Notes: a model not told the origin generated them from the sequence alone. Positions 20,555-36,272 are shown, counted from the stretch's first letter. The stretch is DNA of 64,000 nucleotides from Silvania confinis (GCF_025564085.1 NZ_JAMGZJ010000060.1:1-64000), one strand, 5' to 3'. Made by a program: numbers and translations.

Positions 20555-21580
20555 TTAGTCTTGTTGATCGATTTTGCGCTCAAGGGCCTTGAGGCGCTTG
20601 CTCATATCATCAATATTCATCACCAGAGCAGCAGTTTTACGCCACGCCTTATTAGGCTGCAGCGGAATGCCTGAAGAATAAACGCCCGGTTCGGTGATAG
20701 GACGCATAACCATGCCCATTCCCGTGACCGTGACTTTGTCGCATATTTCCATATGCCCGTTAATCACGCTGGCGCCGCCAATCATGCAGTAACGGCCAAT
20801 CTTCAGGCTACCAGCCATAATGACGCCACCGGCAACTGCGGTATTGTCGCCAATCACAACGTTATGTGCAATCTGGCACTGGTTGTCGATGATAACACCA
20901 TTACCGATAATCGTGTCATCAAGCGCGCCACGGTCTATCGTCGTGCATGCGCCGATCTCAACACGATCGCCGATGATCACCCGGCCAAGCTGGGGGATCT
21001 TCACCCAGTTACCGCGATCGTTGGCATAGCCGAAACCATCTGAACCTATAACGGTGCTGGACTGGATCAGGCACTGTTCACCGATTTCAATCTCGTGATA
21101 AACACTGACATTGGCCCATAAGCGAGAGCCAGCACCGATTTTAGTTTTCTTACCCACGAAGCAACCGGCACCGATAACGACGTTATCGCCCAGTTCCACG
21201 TCAGATTCGATCACGGCATTTGCGCCAATCGATACGTTGTTACCCACCTTCGCCGTCGGGTCAACCACCGCACTGGGTGCGATGTTTTGCGCCGGCTGCG
21301 GCGTGGTATCCAGAATTTGTGCCATACGGGCATACGTCAGGTAGGGGTTCTTCACTACCAGCGCAGCACCTGCGGCAAACGGCAAATCGTCCTGCGTCAG
21401 TACGACAGCAGACGCCTGGCAAAGCGCCAGATGTTCACGGTACTTCGGGCTTACCATGAAGGTAATGTTGCCTGCTTTAGCAGATTGCATGGACGCAACA
21501 GCGGTGATGACGATATCGCCATCACCGTGTAATTCTGCATCCAACTGCTGAGCTAAATCAGCGAGTCGAATTGAAGGCAT
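20555..21580 (-). CDS. lpxD: UDP-3-O-(3-hydroxymyristoyl)glucosamine N-acyltransferase
   Basis: LpxD adds the N-linked 3-hydroxymyristate in the third step of lipid A synthesis. The 341 residues have an N-terminal uridine-binding domain (1-100), a hexapeptide beta-helix (about 100-305, with the catalytic His in [10 protein letters not shown] near 239), and a C-terminal helix. It starts 3 nt after skp and is followed by a 102-nt gap before fabZ. Confidence 0.97.
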   Translation of the reverse strand: MPSIRLADLAQQLDAELHGDGDIVITAVASMQSAKAGNITFMVSPKYREHLALCQASAVVLTQDDLPFAAGAALVVKNPYLTYARMAQILDTTPQPAQNIAPSAVVDPTAKVGNNVSIGANAVIESDVELGDNVVIGAGCFVGKKTKIGAGSRLWANVSVYHEIEIGEQCLIQSSTVIGSDGFGYANDRGNWVKIPQLGRVIIGDRVEIGACTTIDRGALDDTIIGNGVIIDNQCQIAHNVVIGDNTAVAGGVIMAGSLKIGRYCMIGGASVINGHMEICDKVTVTGMGMVMRPITEPGVYSSGIPLQPNKAWRKTAALVMNIDDMSKRLKALERKIDQQD

Positions 21581-21583
21581 TAC

Positions 21584-22078
21584 TTATTTAACCTGTTTCA
21601 GGACATCAGCGGTGATGTCTTTAACATCGCTGCTGTTGAATGCAACAGCATTTGCATCAACAACCAGATCGATGCTCTGATCGGCAGCAACTGCTTTCAC
21701 AGCGGACTGGATACGGGTAACCAGCTTGCCACGTTCTTCGTTAGAACGACGCTGACGATCCTGCTCAAAAGCCTGCGCTTTCTGAGAGAAAGTCTGGCGC
21801 TGAGCCATCACGTCTTTCTCCAGCTTGCTGCGGTCGCTCGCCTTCATGGTAGAACCATCGCGCTGCAGACGCTGCATTTTAGTTTGCAGATCTTTTTCCA
21901 TACCCTGCAACTCGCCTGCACGGCCTTTGAACTCGTTTTCCAGTGTTGCAGAAACACCTGTTTTCTGCGCAACCTGCTGGAATAAGTTACCCATATTGAC
22001 GATTGCGATTTTGTCCGCTGCCTGAGCAGAAGTAACCATCGCTAAACCGAGACCTGCAGCTAATAACCACTTTTTCAC
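21584..22078 (-). CDS. skp: Periplasmic outer-membrane-protein chaperone
   Basis: Skp (OmpH) is a trimeric periplasmic holdase that carries unfolded outer-membrane proteins towards BamA, encoded next upstream. The 164-residue precursor has a signal peptide cleaved after AQA (about residue 20) and a long coiled-coil tentacle region. It is three residues longer than E. coli Skp (161), the extra residues lying near [11 protein letters not shown] in the coiled-coil arm. The start is GTG at 22078. Confidence 0.96.
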   Translation of the reverse strand: MKKWLLAAGLGLAMVTSAQAADKIAIVNMGNLFQQVAQKTGVSATLENEFKGRAGELQGMEKDLQTKMQRLQRDGSTMKASDRSKLEKDVMAQRQTFSQKAQAFEQDRQRRSNEERGKLVTRIQSAVKAVAADQSIDLVVDANAVAFNSSDVKDITADVLKQVK

Positions 22079-22133
22079 AATTAACTCCTTACCATCCCAT
22101 TGGTACCCGAAGGTACCGTTCTTTGCGTGGCAA

Positions 22134-22151
22134 GGCGATCATGCGATCGCC
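22134..22151 (-). other. Hairpin in bamA-skp spacer
   Basis: GGCGATC/GATCGCC, a perfect 7-bp stem with loop ATGC, lies in the 118-nt spacer between bamA and skp. A second small palindrome GGTACC-CGAA-GGTACC is at about 22102-22117. They may set the relative amounts of BamA and Skp by stabilising or attenuating the message, but this is inference. Confidence 0.4.
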
Positions 22152-22196
22152 AGTTGTCATCGCTACACTGCCAATACATTCCTTTGCGGCGGGCAA

Positions 22197-24614
22197 TTAC
22201 CAGGTTTTACCAATGTTAAACTGGAATTGTTCCGCTTTGTCCCCTTCGTATTTCTTAAACGGCTGGGCGTAGGAGAAGACCAACGGCCCCAGCGGTGACA
22301 TCCATTGTAGTGCGAGACCTGCAGACATACGAATATTGCTCGGATCGCTGTAGTCAGGGATGCCCTCGTTTCTCATCTGCTCGGTGTTATCCCAGTTCGT
22401 ATCCCACACTGTACCCGCATCTAAGAAGAACGAGGTACGGACTGAGTTAGCATACTTGTCGCTGATAAACGGCGTCGGGGTAATGAACTCGAGGCTGGCA
22501 ACGCCCATGGCGTTCCCGCCGACGGCGTCATCAGACCGGCAAACATCTGCAGATGACGCTTTGTCACAGTTATCTGTGTCGTTACCGCCATTGTAGACCG
22601 CTTTCGGACCAATGTTATTGGACTGGAAGCCACGCACCGTACTCGAACCACCGGCATAGAAGTTTTCATAGAATGGCATCTCTTTGCCACCCAGACCGTC
22701 ACCATAGCCCCAGCGCGTACGACCCAGAACAACCCACTTGTGATCGTCATCGATTGGGAAGTAAGACGCGGTATCCAGCGTCAACTTATAGAACTCGTTG
22801 TCTGAACCCGGAATGGTCACTTTACCGTTCAGGTTGACGCGCGAGCCTTCAGTCGGGAAGAAACCACGGTCGAGACGGTTATAGGTCCAGCCGTAGTTAA
22901 AGGTGAAGTCATCTGCAGCAAAACCGTTGTCGTCATTGTTCAGACTCGCAGGTTGCCCAATCGAGTCAAGATAACGCCACATGGCCACCTGCGGCTGCAT
23001 GTTGGACAGGTCATTATGCACATAACCTAAGCCCGCACGCAGGGTGTTGTATTCGTTAATCGGGAAGCCGAGCGTCCCATCCATACCATAGCTTTTATTG
23101 GTATAGGAGGAGAGGTCCGCATCATCAGCTTTAAAGTCGTTATAGAAAATACGACCGCCCAGACTCACACCATCAACGGTGAAGTACGGGTTAGTGATGG
23201 AAAGCTCAGAGTAGGTCTGGTAATCGTTCTTGGTTCCGTTGATACCAACGGAATAGCCCGTACCTAACCAGTTATCCTGCTGCACACCAACCTGGAAGCT
23301 GATGCCGCTCTCGGTGCCGTAACCGACGCCAAAGTTAAAGCTACCGGTATTACGCTCTTTAACCTTGTAGACGACGTCAACTTGATCCGGTCTGCCCGAG
23401 ACACGCTGTGTATCGGTATCGACGGTTTCAAAGTAACCCAGACGGTTCAGACGCTCTTTACCCTGATCAACCAGGTCGCTGCCCAGCCACGCCCCTTCCA
23501 TCTGGCGCATTTCGCGACGCAGTACGGAATCTTTGGAGGTGCTGTTGCCTTCAAAGCGAATCTTACGCACATAGAAACGGTTGCCCGCATCAACGTTGAC
23601 ATGGAGCTTAACGGTTTTATCCGTATCGTTGATTTCAGGCTGAGTCTGCACGCGCGGGTACGCATAACCATAACGGCCGAGCAGCTTTTTAATGCTGTCT
23701 TCCATTTTGGTCACTTTCGCACCGCTATAGAGTTCACCCGGCTGCAGTTTCGTCAGGGTCTCAATTTCGGCAGAATGGCCCGCGAGGTTGCCACTCACTT
23801 CAACACCCGACAGCTTGTACTGATCGCCTTCGGTAATGTTAACCGTGATGTAGATACCTTTCTTGTCCGGAGTCAGACTGACCTGGGTAGAATCGATGTT
23901 GAAACGTGCATAACCGCGGTCCAGATAGTAGCTGCGCAGGGTTTCTAAATCGCCCGCCAGTTTCTGTTTCTGATATTTACGGTCACCCACTACGTTCCAC
24001 CACGGCACTTCGTCGCGCAGCTGGAAGGTTGAGATCAGTTCATCGGTGCTAAACGCGTGGTTGCCCACGATGTTGATCTGCTGAATCTTCGCGGAGACAC
24101 CTTCCTGGAACACCAGCTTCAGGTCAACACGGTTACGTGGCAGTGGGGTAACCACCGCTTTTACGCTCGCGCTGTATTTACCGACGCTGTAGTAGAAATC
24201 TTCCAGCCCTTTCTCGATATCAGACAGGGTGGTGCGATCCAGAGATTCGCCGACACGGACGCCAGAGGCTTCAAGGTTTTGCTTGAGCATATCGTCTTTC
24301 ACCGACTTGTTGCCGGAGAATGTGATACTGGCAATCGTCGGACGTTCTTTCACCTGAACCAGCAGCGTATCACCATCGCGCAGGACGCGAACGTCCTCGA
24401 AGTTGCCAGTGGCAAACAGCGCGCGAATGGTATTACTAATGTCTTCATCATTAACCGTGTCGCCCTGGCGCACTGGCATACTGAGGAGGGCCGCACCAAC
24501 GGCGACACGCTGTAGGCCTTCGAAATGAATATCCTTCACTACGAACCCTTCAGCACCGTATACGGTCGCGCTGCTAAACAGCAGCGACGCTATGAGCAAC
24601 TTTTTCATCGCCAT
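22197..24614 (-). CDS. bamA: Outer membrane protein assembly factor, barrel subunit
   Basis: BamA is the essential Omp85 core of the BAM complex that folds beta-barrels into the outer membrane. The 805-residue precursor has a signal peptide ending VYG-A (about 20), five POTRA domains (about 21-420) and a 16-strand barrel. The loop 6 VRGF motif is seen in [10 protein letters not shown], and the C-terminus ends in W. Surface loops differ from E. coli (810 residues), notably loop 6 with two cysteines at about 683 and 692. It lies between rseP and skp. Confidence 0.97.
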   Translation of the reverse strand: MAMKKLLIASLLFSSATVYGAEGFVVKDIHFEGLQRVAVGAALLSMPVRQGDTVNDEDISNTIRALFATGNFEDVRVLRDGDTLLVQVKERPTIASITFSGNKSVKDDMLKQNLEASGVRVGESLDRTTLSDIEKGLEDFYYSVGKYSASVKAVVTPLPRNRVDLKLVFQEGVSAKIQQINIVGNHAFSTDELISTFQLRDEVPWWNVVGDRKYQKQKLAGDLETLRSYYLDRGYARFNIDSTQVSLTPDKKGIYITVNITEGDQYKLSGVEVSGNLAGHSAEIETLTKLQPGELYSGAKVTKMEDSIKKLLGRYGYAYPRVQTQPEINDTDKTVKLHVNVDAGNRFYVRKIRFEGNSTSKDSVLRREMRQMEGAWLGSDLVDQGKERLNRLGYFETVDTDTQRVSGRPDQVDVVYKVKERNTGSFNFGVGYGTESGISFQVGVQQDNWLGTGYSVGINGTKNDYQTYSELSITNPYFTVDGVSLGGRIFYNDFKADDADLSSYTNKSYGMDGTLGFPINEYNTLRAGLGYVHNDLSNMQPQVAMWRYLDSIGQPASLNNDDNGFAADDFTFNYGWTYNRLDRGFFPTEGSRVNLNGKVTIPGSDNEFYKLTLDTASYFPIDDDHKWVVLGRTRWGYGDGLGGKEMPFYENFYAGGSSTVRGFQSNNIGPKAVYNGGNDTDNCDKASSADVCRSDDAVGGNAMGVASLEFITPTPFISDKYANSVRTSFFLDAGTVWDTNWDNTEQMRNEGIPDYSDPSNIRMSAGLALQWMSPLGPLVFSYAQPFKKYEGDKAEQFQFNIGKTW

Positions 24615-24645
24615 CGTTATTATGCGTTCTTCCTAACTATCTCTC

Positions 24646-25998
24646 TTACAACCGAGAGAAATCATTGAAAAGTGCAAGTCCCATTAACAGCACCAGTAGA
24701 ATCGAACCAATGCGATAACTAAAGTCTTGAACTCGCTCGGATACCGGCCCGCCTTTTAGCTTCTCAATCGCTAAAAACAGCAGATGACCCCCGTCTAAAA
24801 CGGGAAGTGGGAACAGGTTGATTATTCCAAGGTTCACGCTAATGAGCGCGAGAAACATCAGATAGTAAATCACCCCGAACTCTGCTGACATCCCAGCCCC
24901 CTGAGCGATCGAAATCGGCCCACTGAGGTTGTTCAGTTTCACGTCACCGGTAATCAATTTCCCCAACATTTGCACGGTCAGTTTCATCAGTTGCCAGGTT
25001 TTATCCGTGGCTTCAAGGATGGCGCTGAACGGCCCATACTGGCGTATTGTCTTGTACTCATCAGGCAGCGGGATCACTTTTGGCACCACGCCTGCAAACC
25101 CTTCAGCCTTAGCGCTCCCCGGTTTCGTATCCGGGATCAGCGTTAACGCCAAGGGACTCCCCTGCCGTTCTATCTCCAGCGCCAGCGGCGTACCGGGATT
25201 ATCACGCACCAGAGTAACAAAGGTCATCCACTGCGTTAAAGGCTGACCATCGACTTTAACGATCCTGTCGCCCGCTTGCAAACCTGCTTTACGGGCTGCT
25301 GAGTCTGCCTGCACTTCTGCCAGGACCGGTTCAATCTGCGCGCCTCGCGGCCGAATGCCTAACGCAGCGACGGGATCTTCTTTATCAGGTTCAAATGCCC
25401 ACTGGCGCAGATTCAGAATTTTCTCCTGACGCTGCTCAGAACCAAAGGGAGAAACGCTGATAGTTGTTTGCTCATCGCCAATTTTGGAGACCAGCTGCAG
25501 CCGGACGGCATCCCAATCAGGGGTTTCGATGCCATCAATCGCTTTAAGTTCCATGCCCGGATTAATTTGCGCGCTGGCGGCGATTGAGTTGGGCGTAATT
25601 TCACCGACAACCGGACGCACGCCTGGAACGCCGATGATAAACACCAGCCAGTAAGCGAAGATAGCGAAGAGGAAGTTTGCAATCGGACCCGCCGCAATAA
25701 TGGCAGCGCGCTGGCCGATAGTTTTGTTGTTAAACGCGTAGTGGCGCATTTCGGGTGCGACCGGCTCTACGCGTTCATCCAGCATTTTGACGTAGCCGCC
25801 TAATGGGATAAGGGCAATAACGAATTCTGTGCCACGGCGATCGGTACGACGCCAGAGCGCCTTGCCAAAGCCAATGGAGAAGCGCTCTACCCGCACGCCA
25901 CAGCGCCGAGCAACCCAGAAATGGCCAAATTCATGCACTGTGATAAGTACACCGAGTGCAACGATGAATGCTGCCAGATTCCAGAGAATGCTAAGCAT
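24646..25998 (-). CDS. rseP: Site-2 intramembrane metalloprotease
   Basis: RseP (YaeL) makes the second cut in the anti-sigma factor RseA, freeing sigma-E, and also clears remnant signal peptides. The 450 residues start at ATG 25998; upstream in-frame codons do not match the family. The zinc motif HEFGH (about 22-26) is in TM1, LDGGH (about 402-406) gives the third ligand, and two tandem PDZ domains lie in the periplasm (about 115-310). It sits just upstream of bamA, whose failure activates the pathway. Confidence 0.97.
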   Translation of the reverse strand: MLSILWNLAAFIVALGVLITVHEFGHFWVARRCGVRVERFSIGFGKALWRRTDRRGTEFVIALIPLGGYVKMLDERVEPVAPEMRHYAFNNKTIGQRAAIIAAGPIANFLFAIFAYWLVFIIGVPGVRPVVGEITPNSIAASAQINPGMELKAIDGIETPDWDAVRLQLVSKIGDEQTTISVSPFGSEQRQEKILNLRQWAFEPDKEDPVAALGIRPRGAQIEPVLAEVQADSAARKAGLQAGDRIVKVDGQPLTQWMTFVTLVRDNPGTPLALEIERQGSPLALTLIPDTKPGSAKAEGFAGVVPKVIPLPDEYKTIRQYGPFSAILEATDKTWQLMKLTVQMLGKLITGDVKLNNLSGPISIAQGAGMSAEFGVIYYLMFLALISVNLGIINLFPLPVLDGGHLLFLAIEKLKGGPVSERVQDFSYRIGSILLVLLMGLALFNDFSRL

Positions 25999-26009
25999 AA
26001 AACCTTCCG

Positions 26010-26867
26010 TTAAATCGTCCCAAATACCAGTAAGAACAGGCATGCAAACACAGGAACTGCCGCCGTAAGGCTGTCTATGCGATCCAGAATACCACCGTGC
26101 CCTGGAATCAGATTGCCGCTGTCTTTTATCCCTGCTTCACGCTTAAACATACTTTCGGTCAAATCACCCAGCACGGAAGCCAGCGCAGCGATGATTGAAC
26201 AGACCAGCAGCGTGGTCGGCGCAACCTCGAGGTTCGCCCATACGCCATAGCCCCAGGAAATGATCGCTGCGGTAAACAGGCCACCGAAGAATCCTTGCCA
26301 GGTTTTGCCTGGAGAGACCTTCGGTGCCAGCTTATGTTTGCCAAACAGTTTACCAAACATATAGGCACCGGAGTCAGCTCCCCAGACGAGAATCATGACA
26401 TACAGCAGCCATAACGCCCCGCTGTACGGGTTATCGTCGTAGTGCCAGGTGCGGAGTGCGAGCATCCCCCAGAAGAAAGGGACAATAGTGAAGAGCCCGA
26501 AAATCAGGCGCAGCACTTTAGAGTTACGCCACAGCGATGCAGAGCCCGGATAGAAGAGGACCAGCAGCAGCGCGGCCAGCCACCATCCCAGCGACAGCCA
26601 GAGCGAGCCAGCAATCAGCGGCTGATGAATATTGTGATGGTACTCTGGCAGCATGAATAGCATCAGCGCCAGCATCAGGCCGCACAGAACGGCCAGCCAT
26701 ACCCGCTGAGAGCGCGAGGTAAAACCGCTAAACTGCCCCCATTCCCACGCTGCCAGCATGCAAACTACCAGGGTGACAATAGCGAATCCCACCGGAGGCA
26801 GTAAAAACAGCGCCGCGATGACAACAGGTATTAACACAAACGCAGAAATCAGGCGATACTTCAGCAA
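26010..26867 (-). CDS. cdsA: Phosphatidate cytidylyltransferase
   Basis: CdsA makes CDP-diacylglycerol from phosphatidate and CTP, the branch point for all phospholipids. The 285 residues are polytopic (about eight membrane segments), with the C-terminal signature FKREAGIKD...PGHGGILDR at about 218-242. The start is TTG at 26867, preceded by GGGGGT; length equals that of E. coli CdsA, which also uses a rare start. It follows uppS by 12 nt. Confidence 0.96.
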   Translation of the reverse strand: MLKYRLISAFVLIPVVIAALFLLPPVGFAIVTLVVCMLAAWEWGQFSGFTSRSQRVWLAVLCGLMLALMLFMLPEYHHNIHQPLIAGSLWLSLGWWLAALLLVLFYPGSASLWRNSKVLRLIFGLFTIVPFFWGMLALRTWHYDDNPYSGALWLLYVMILVWGADSGAYMFGKLFGKHKLAPKVSPGKTWQGFFGGLFTAAIISWGYGVWANLEVAPTTLLVCSIIAALASVLGDLTESMFKREAGIKDSGNLIPGHGGILDRIDSLTAAVPVFACLFLLVFGTI

Positions 26868-26879
26868 AAGCTACCCCCA

Positions 26880-27638
26880 TCAGGCGTTTTCGCCACCAGG
26901 CTCGGTACCACCAAAACGTCGATCTCGATTGGCAAAGGCATGCAGCGCACCTTCAAAGTCTTGTTCATCAAAATCGGGCCAAAGAACATCCGTAAAGTAA
27001 AGTTCAGCGTAGGCGATTTGCCATAGCAAAAAGTTACTGATTCGGTGCTCTCCCCCTGTCCTAATTACCAAATCCACGGGCGTGAGTTCACTCATGCAGA
27101 TTTGCTTACTCAGCGCCTCTTCATCAATTTGGTCAGGCCTTAATAACCCTTCCTGAACCTGCTCAGCAAGATGCCGAACGCCCTGGACAATATCCCAGCG
27201 TCCGCCGTAATTCGCCGCGATATTGAGCGTTAACCCGGTATTTTGCCCGGTTATTGCTTCCGCTTTGCGAATACGTTCCTGCAAACGTGAGTTAAAACGA
27301 CTGGTATCACCGATAATACGCAGGCGAACGTTGTGGCGGTGCAGGCTTTTTACTTCGCTGTCGAGCGCCCACACGAACAATTCCATCAACGCGCTAACTT
27401 CCTGCGCAGGTCGATTCCAGTTTTCACTGCTGAAAGCATAGAGCGTTAGCGCGTCAATGCCGTTATTAGCGGCAAACGAGACAGCGCGGCGAACAGATTT
27501 CGCCCCAGCTTTATGCCCAAAGGCTCGGATCTTCCCTTGTCTTTTCGCCCAGCGGCCGTTGCCATCCATAATGATTGCTACATGACGACAGCCATGAGCT
27601 GGCACGTTTTCGCTTATTGGTTGATTCGCAGACAACAT
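26880..27638 (-). CDS. uppS: Undecaprenyl diphosphate synthase
   Basis: UppS (IspU) adds eight cis isoprene units to farnesyl-PP to make C55-PP, the carrier for peptidoglycan, O-antigen and other surface glycans. The 252 residues have the catalytic IIMDGNGRWAK motif (D25) and the substrate-binding RTGGEHRISNFLLWQ segment. It lies downstream of dxr on the same strand, but a terminator stands between them. Confidence 0.96.
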   Translation of the reverse strand: MLSANQPISENVPAHGCRHVAIIMDGNGRWAKRQGKIRAFGHKAGAKSVRRAVSFAANNGIDALTLYAFSSENWNRPAQEVSALMELFVWALDSEVKSLHRHNVRLRIIGDTSRFNSRLQERIRKAEAITGQNTGLTLNIAANYGGRWDIVQGVRHLAEQVQEGLLRPDQIDEEALSKQICMSELTPVDLVIRTGGEHRISNFLLWQIAYAELYFTDVLWPDFDEQDFEGALHAFANRDRRFGGTEPGGENA

Positions 27639-27698
27639 AACGCGTTTTTGGTCCCTGAAAGGATTTAACGGTACTCAGGAATACTGAAGCCTTTACGT

Positions 27699-27723
27699 AA
27701 AAAAGCCGTGTCAAACCACGGCT
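27699..27723 (-). terminator. Terminator between dxr and uppS
   Basis: Read leftward, AGCCGTG and CACGGCT form a 7-bp stem with a 6-nt loop, followed by six T. It lies in the 188-nt dxr-uppS gap. The 60 nt between it and uppS should therefore hold a promoter for uppS-cdsA, or the terminator is leaky. Confidence 0.85.
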
Positions 27724-27826
27724 GACCTGACTGCATAACGTCAACTACCCGCAATCAAGTGGCGCAGACTATATCACTGAAGCCCAACGCTAACAAATAG
27801 CATGACCGCTAGTGGGTGGAATATCA

Positions 27827-29023
27827 CTAGCTTGCGAGCCGCGTCACCGCTTTTTGCGCAGTCACTCTGGCTTCGGCATCGACGGTCAGCACGTCATCCA
27901 CGCTCAGCGGTTCGCGTAAATCCATCGCCTCAAGCACAGAAAGGTTCAGCGCGGCAATATCCGTAAAGCGGATCCGCTGTTCAAGGAACGCTGCGACGGC
28001 AATCTCGTTTGCCGCATTCAGCGCAGTCGTCGCCGCCTGCCCCTGGTCGAAAGCTTCCATCGCCAGCTTTAGACACGGATAGCGCTGATAATCCGGCGCG
28101 CTGAAGGTCAGCGAGCTTAGCTTGCAGAAATCGAGCGGTTTAACGCCAGAGATTACGCGGTTCGGCCACGCCATCGTATGAGCAATCGGGGTACGCATAT
28201 CCGGTTCGCCGAGCTGCGCCATCACGCTGCCATCCCGATAACGCACCATGGAGTGGATCACCGACTGCGGGTGGATCAGCACTTCCATCTGCTCAGCCGA
28301 AGCGTTAAATAACCAGCGGGCTTCAATGTATTCCAGACCTTTGTTCATCATGGTAGCGGAATCGACAGAGATTTTACGCCCCATCGACCAGTTCGGATGA
28401 CGACATGCCTGATCGGGTGTCATTGTGACCAGTTCAGACAGCGGCGTATCCCGGAACGGGCCACCAGACCCGGTAAGCAGAATAGAAGAAACACCATTCT
28501 GCTCAAGTGAAGCGTACCCCAGGTCTTGTTGAAAAGGGTGCGGTAAACTCTGAAAAATAGCGTTATGTTCACTGTCTACCGGCAAAAGTCGCGCACCGCG
28601 TTGTTTTACCGCTTCCATGAACAGGCGTCCGCAGGTGACCAACGCCTCTTTGTTCGCCAGCAGAACCGTTTTACCGGCATCAATGGCCGCCAGCGTCGGC
28701 AGCAGGCCTGCGGCACCAACAATCGCCGCCATCACCTGATCCACCTCATCCAGCGCTGCCATTTCGCAGGCCGCCTGTTGACCACTCAATACTTCGGTCT
28801 GACTGCCGTTCGCGGCCAGCAGCGCTTTTACCTGGCGAGCACTCCCCTCGTCGTCCATAACCGCATAGCGCGGTGAAAACTCCAGACATTGTTCAACCAT
28901 ACGCTGAACGTTTTTCCCGGCAACAAGGGCGGTCACGGTGTACTGTTCAGGATTGTGACGAACGACGTCGAGCGTGCTGCAACCGATAGAACCGGTTGAG
29001 CCGAGGAGAGTTAATTGCTTCAT
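27827..29023 (-). CDS. dxr: 1-deoxy-D-xylulose 5-phosphate reductoisomerase
   Basis: Dxr (IspC) converts DXP to MEP with NADPH in the non-mevalonate isoprenoid pathway that feeds UppS downstream; it is the fosmidomycin target. The 398 residues start at ATG 29023, giving the family N-terminus [14 protein letters not shown] with the NADPH motif (8-14). Metal and substrate residues lie in [11 protein letters not shown] (about 149-159). Length equals that of E. coli Dxr. Confidence 0.97.
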   Translation of the reverse strand: MKQLTLLGSTGSIGCSTLDVVRHNPEQYTVTALVAGKNVQRMVEQCLEFSPRYAVMDDEGSARQVKALLAANGSQTEVLSGQQAACEMAALDEVDQVMAAIVGAAGLLPTLAAIDAGKTVLLANKEALVTCGRLFMEAVKQRGARLLPVDSEHNAIFQSLPHPFQQDLGYASLEQNGVSSILLTGSGGPFRDTPLSELVTMTPDQACRHPNWSMGRKISVDSATMMNKGLEYIEARWLFNASAEQMEVLIHPQSVIHSMVRYRDGSVMAQLGEPDMRTPIAHTMAWPNRVISGVKPLDFCKLSSLTFSAPDYQRYPCLKLAMEAFDQGQAATTALNAANEIAVAAFLEQRIRFTDIAALNLSVLEAMDLREPLSVDDVLTVDAEARVTAQKAVTRLAS

Positions 29024-29055
29024 GAAATGTCCAGAAGTAGTGAAGTCAGCAAAGC

Positions 29056-29100
29056 AAAACGCCGCCAGCAAAGCCCGTAGGGCCTTCTGAACGGCGTTTT
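29056..29100 (-). terminator. frr terminator (branched hairpin)
   Basis: AAAACGCCG (29056-29064) and CGGCGTTTT (29092-29100) pair perfectly and enclose a second hairpin AAGCCC-GTAG-GGCCTT (within 29071-29086). Read leftward it ends in TTTT. It separates frr from dxr. Confidence 0.8.
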
Positions 29101-29118
29101 ATCAGATTACGTCAGAAA

Positions 29119-29676
29119 TCAGAACTGCATCAGTTCCGCTTCTTTATCTGCCAGCGCCGCATCAAGTTTCTTGATCGCTGCGTCAGTCAGTTTCTGTACG
29201 TCGTCCTGAGAACGGCGATCGTCATCTTCGCTGATCTCTTTATCTTTCAGCAGTGCTTTCACTTTGTCGTTTGCGTCACGACGCACGTTACGCACGGCTA
29301 CGCGCGCGCCTTCAGCCTCACCACGAACCACTTTGATCAGCTCTTTACGACGCTCTTCGGTCAGCGCTGGCAGCGGAACGCGAATATCAGCACCCGCAGA
29401 GCTTGGGTTCAGCCCCAGGTCGGACGCCATGATCGCTTTCTCGACGGCCGGACCTAAAGAACGATCGAAGACGTTGATTTTCAGCGTACGGGTATCTTCT
29501 ACCGTGACGCTCGCCAGCTGACGCAGCGGCGTTGGTGTACCGTAATAAGGTACAACGATGCCATCCAGCAGGCTCGGAGAAGCGCGGCCAGTGCGCACTT
29601 TGCTGATTTGGTTTTTGAACACTTCTACGCACTTGTCCATGCGTACTTCAGCATCTTTTCTGATCTCGTTAATCAC
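29119..29676 (-). CDS. frr: Ribosome recycling factor
   Basis: RRF works with EF-G to split the post-termination ribosome. The 185 residues form the three-helix bundle plus hinge domain; the conserved segments [14 protein letters not shown] (26-39) and [13 protein letters not shown] (about 127-139) are visible. The start is GTG at 29676. It has its own promoter candidate upstream and a terminator downstream, consistent with separate expression. Confidence 0.97.
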   Translation of the reverse strand: MINEIRKDAEVRMDKCVEVFKNQISKVRTGRASPSLLDGIVVPYYGTPTPLRQLASVTVEDTRTLKINVFDRSLGPAVEKAIMASDLGLNPSSAGADIRVPLPALTEERRKELIKVVRGEAEGARVAVRNVRRDANDKVKALLKDKEISEDDDRRSQDDVQKLTDAAIKKLDAALADKEAELMQF

Positions 29677-29743
29677 GTTACGAATCCTTGAAAACTTGTC
29701 TCAGGCAGACTATCCGCCAGCACCACCGTTAAAAGATGTGCTA

Positions 29744-29770
29744 AGTATAGCCCTGTTTAATTCATGACAA
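29744..29770 (-). promoter_or_regulatory. Putative frr promoter
   Basis: On the minus strand TTGTCA (29765-29770) and TATACT (29744-29749) are near-consensus -35 and -10 elements with a short 15 bp spacer. They lie about 68 bp upstream of frr in the pyrH-frr gap. Confidence 0.5.
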
Positions 29771-29845
29771 CGCCTGGGGCGCGTCCAGATAAGAAACCAC
29801 AATAAAGTAGAGCGGAATCTTACCTCTATTTATCGCCGACGGAAA

Positions 29846-30571
29846 TTATTCCGTGATCAAAGTGCCTTCTTTTTCACCCATTACGACGCGACGCAGCGCA
29901 CCAGGTTTATTCATATTGAAGACACGAATCGGCAGTTTGTGGTCACGTGCCAGCGTGAAGGCAGCAAGATCCATGACTTTCAGCTCTTTATCCAGCACTT
30001 CATTGTAGGTCAGCTGTTCGTACATGGTTGCCGTCGGATCGATGGCCGGATCGGCGGTAAATACGCCGTCCACTTTGGTTGCTTTCAGCACGACGTCTGC
30101 TTCAATTTCGATACCGCGCAAACAGGCTGCGGAATCGGTGGTAAAGAACGGGTTACCCGTACCGGCAGCGAGGATCACCACGCGGTTATTGCGCAGCAGG
30201 CTGATAGCTTCGGCCCAGCTGTAGTTGTCGCACACGCCATTCAGCGGAATGGCAGACATCAGGCGCGCATTGACATAGGCGCGATGCAGGGCATCACGCA
30301 TTGCCAGGCCATTCATGACCGTTGCCAGCATGCCCATGTGGTCGCCCACAACGCGGTTCATACCGGCTTTCGCCAGACCAGCACCACGGAAAAGGTTACC
30401 ACCGCCAATGACTACGCCAACCTGGATGCCCAGTTCAACCAGTTCTTTGATTTCCTGCGCCATGCGATCAAGGATGCTTGCGTCAATACCGAAGCCTTCC
30501 GACCCCTGCAGCGCTTCGCCACTCAGCTTAAGGAGAATGCGTTTGTAAACGGGTTTTGCATTGGTAGCCAT
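29846..30571 (-). CDS. pyrH: UMP kinase
   Basis: PyrH phosphorylates UMP to UDP, is activated by GTP and inhibited by UTP, and in E. coli also takes part in carAB control. The 241 residues are of the amino acid kinase fold: LLKLSGEAL near 13-21, [18 protein letters not shown] near 57-74, and the uridylate-binding region with [12 protein letters not shown] near 138-149. It is a single gene between the tsf terminator and frr. Confidence 0.97.
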   Translation of the reverse strand: MATNAKPVYKRILLKLSGEALQGSEGFGIDASILDRMAQEIKELVELGIQVGVVIGGGNLFRGAGLAKAGMNRVVGDHMGMLATVMNGLAMRDALHRAYVNARLMSAIPLNGVCDNYSWAEAISLLRNNRVVILAAGTGNPFFTTDSAACLRGIEIEADVVLKATKVDGVFTADPAIDPTATMYEQLTYNEVLDKELKVMDLAAFTLARDHKLPIRVFNMNKPGALRRVVMGEKEGTLITE

Positions 30572-30685
30572 TTTTGTTTCCTGGGACTGTCAACGATTGA
30601 GATAGGGGATAATTCTGGCGACATGATATATCGCATTTCAGCACAGTAACTATAGGTATCAGGCTGATTTACACATTACGTACAC

Positions 30686-30716
30686 AAAAAGAAGCCGCCC
30701 TCAGGCGGCTTCTTTT
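30686..30716 (-). terminator. rpsB-tsf operon terminator
   Basis: A perfect 9-bp stem GAAGCCGCC/GGCGGCTTC (30691-30712) with a 4-nt loop is followed on the leftward strand by five T. A T4 tract on the other side would also allow rightward termination. Confidence 0.92.
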
Positions 30717-30722
30717 CGCTCA

Positions 30723-31574
30723 TTAAGACTGCTTGGACATTGCAGCAACTTCTGCTGCGAAGTCAGTCTCAACTTTCTCGATGCCTTCGCCCACTTCAAA
30801 GCGGATGAAGCCAGTCACGTCTGCGTTGCGCTCTTTCAGCAGCTCAGCAACAGATTTGCTTGGATCCATAACGAATGGCTGGCCAGTCAGAGAAACTTCG
30901 CCGGTGAATTTCTTCATGCGGCCTTCAACCATTTTCTCTGCGATTTCTTTTGGCTTGCCAGACTGCATGGCGATGTCCAGCTGAACCTGGTACTCTTTTT
31001 CTACCACTTCAGCAGACACGTCTTCTGGCTTAACGAATTCTGGCTTGCTTGCAGCGATGTGCATTGCCAGCTGTTTAACCAGCTCTTCGTCTGCGCCTTT
31101 AGCGGCAACCAGAACACCGATGCGTGCACCGTGCTGGTATGAACCCAGAACGTCGCCTTCGATAGAAGCAACACGACGGATGTTGATGTTCTCACCGATT
31201 TTAGCAACCAGCGCAACACGTTCTTCTTCGAACTGTGCTTTCAGAACTTCAACGTCAGTGATTTTGCCAGCAATCGCTGCATCCAGAACTTTGTTAGCAA
31301 ATGCCTGGAAACCACCATCTTTAGCAACGAAGTCAGTCTGGCAGTTAACTTCCAGAATGATGCCGTAGTTGCCGTCGATTTTGGTGATGATCACGCCGTC
31401 AGCTGCAACGTTGCCTGCTTTTTTCGCCGCTTTGATCGCGCCGGATTTACGCATGTTTTCGATTGCCAGCTCGATGTCGCCATTAGCTTCAGTCAGTGCT
31501 TTTTTGCAATCCATCATGCCTGCGCTAGTACGTTCACGCAGCTCTTTTACCAGGGATGCGGTAATTTCAGCCAT
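30723..31574 (-). CDS. tsf: Translation elongation factor Ts
   Basis: EF-Ts exchanges GDP for GTP on EF-Tu. The 283 residues have the N-terminal UBA-like domain (1-55) and the core with TDFVAKD (about 81-87), which carries the D80/F81-type residues that insert into EF-Tu. It is cotranscribed with rpsB; a hairpin in the 120-nt gap reduces readthrough. Confidence 0.98.
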   Translation of the reverse strand: MAEITASLVKELRERTSAGMMDCKKALTEANGDIELAIENMRKSGAIKAAKKAGNVAADGVIITKIDGNYGIILEVNCQTDFVAKDGGFQAFANKVLDAAIAGKITDVEVLKAQFEEERVALVAKIGENINIRRVASIEGDVLGSYQHGARIGVLVAAKGADEELVKQLAMHIAASKPEFVKPEDVSAEVVEKEYQVQLDIAMQSGKPKEIAEKMVEGRMKKFTGEVSLTGQPFVMDPSKSVAELLKERNADVTGFIRFEVGEGIEKVETDFAAEVAAMSKQS

Positions 31575-31634
31575 TCTTAAATCCTCGGGAGAGATGACCT
31601 GCCCGGCTCCAGGAACCGCACAGTTTTAAAAGTG

Positions 31635-31659
31635 AAAAAGGGGCCATTAAGAGGCCCCT
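31635..31659 (-). terminator. Partial terminator between rpsB and tsf
   Basis: A 7-bp stem AGGGGCC/GGCCCCT with a 7-nt loop is followed leftward by TTTTT. In E. coli the same gap holds an attenuator that lowers tsf relative to rpsB transcription. The same role here is inferred from position and structure. Confidence 0.8.
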
Positions 31660-31694
31660 ATCCATACACGGTACTAATAAGGGGTAGAACCTTA

Positions 31695-32588
<894 letters not shown>

Positions 32589-32618
32589 TTTATACCACAA
32601 AACAGCGCCTGAAACCAA
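32589..32618 (-). promoter_or_regulatory. Putative rpsB promoter
   Basis: On the minus strand TTGGTT (32613-32618), an 18-bp spacer and TATAAA (32589-32594) preceded by TGG form a promoter, followed by a GC-rich discriminator GCGCGCC. That discriminator is typical of stringently controlled ribosomal promoters and suggests ppGpp/DksA repression. Confidence 0.7.
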
Positions 32619-32686
32619 CAATTGTTGGCGGTGTGTGCTGTTAATGATTCTCGATTTGGCAGCACGTGCGCCTGACTGATACCATT

Positions 32687-32710
32687 GACAACACTTAGAC
32701 TAGTATTGTC
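32687..32710. repeat. Inverted repeat upstream of map
   Basis: GACAACACT (32687-32695) and AGTATTGTC (32702-32710) are inverted copies with one mismatch and a 6-nt spacer. The left arm overlaps a perfect -35-like TTGACA (32685-32690), about 30 bp before the map start. No -10 can be placed with confidence. The repeat could be an operator or a small leader hairpin. Confidence 0.5.
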
Positions 32711-32739
32711 GAAAAAATCGACACTGATGGACAGATTAC

Positions 32740-36272
<3,533 letters not shown>

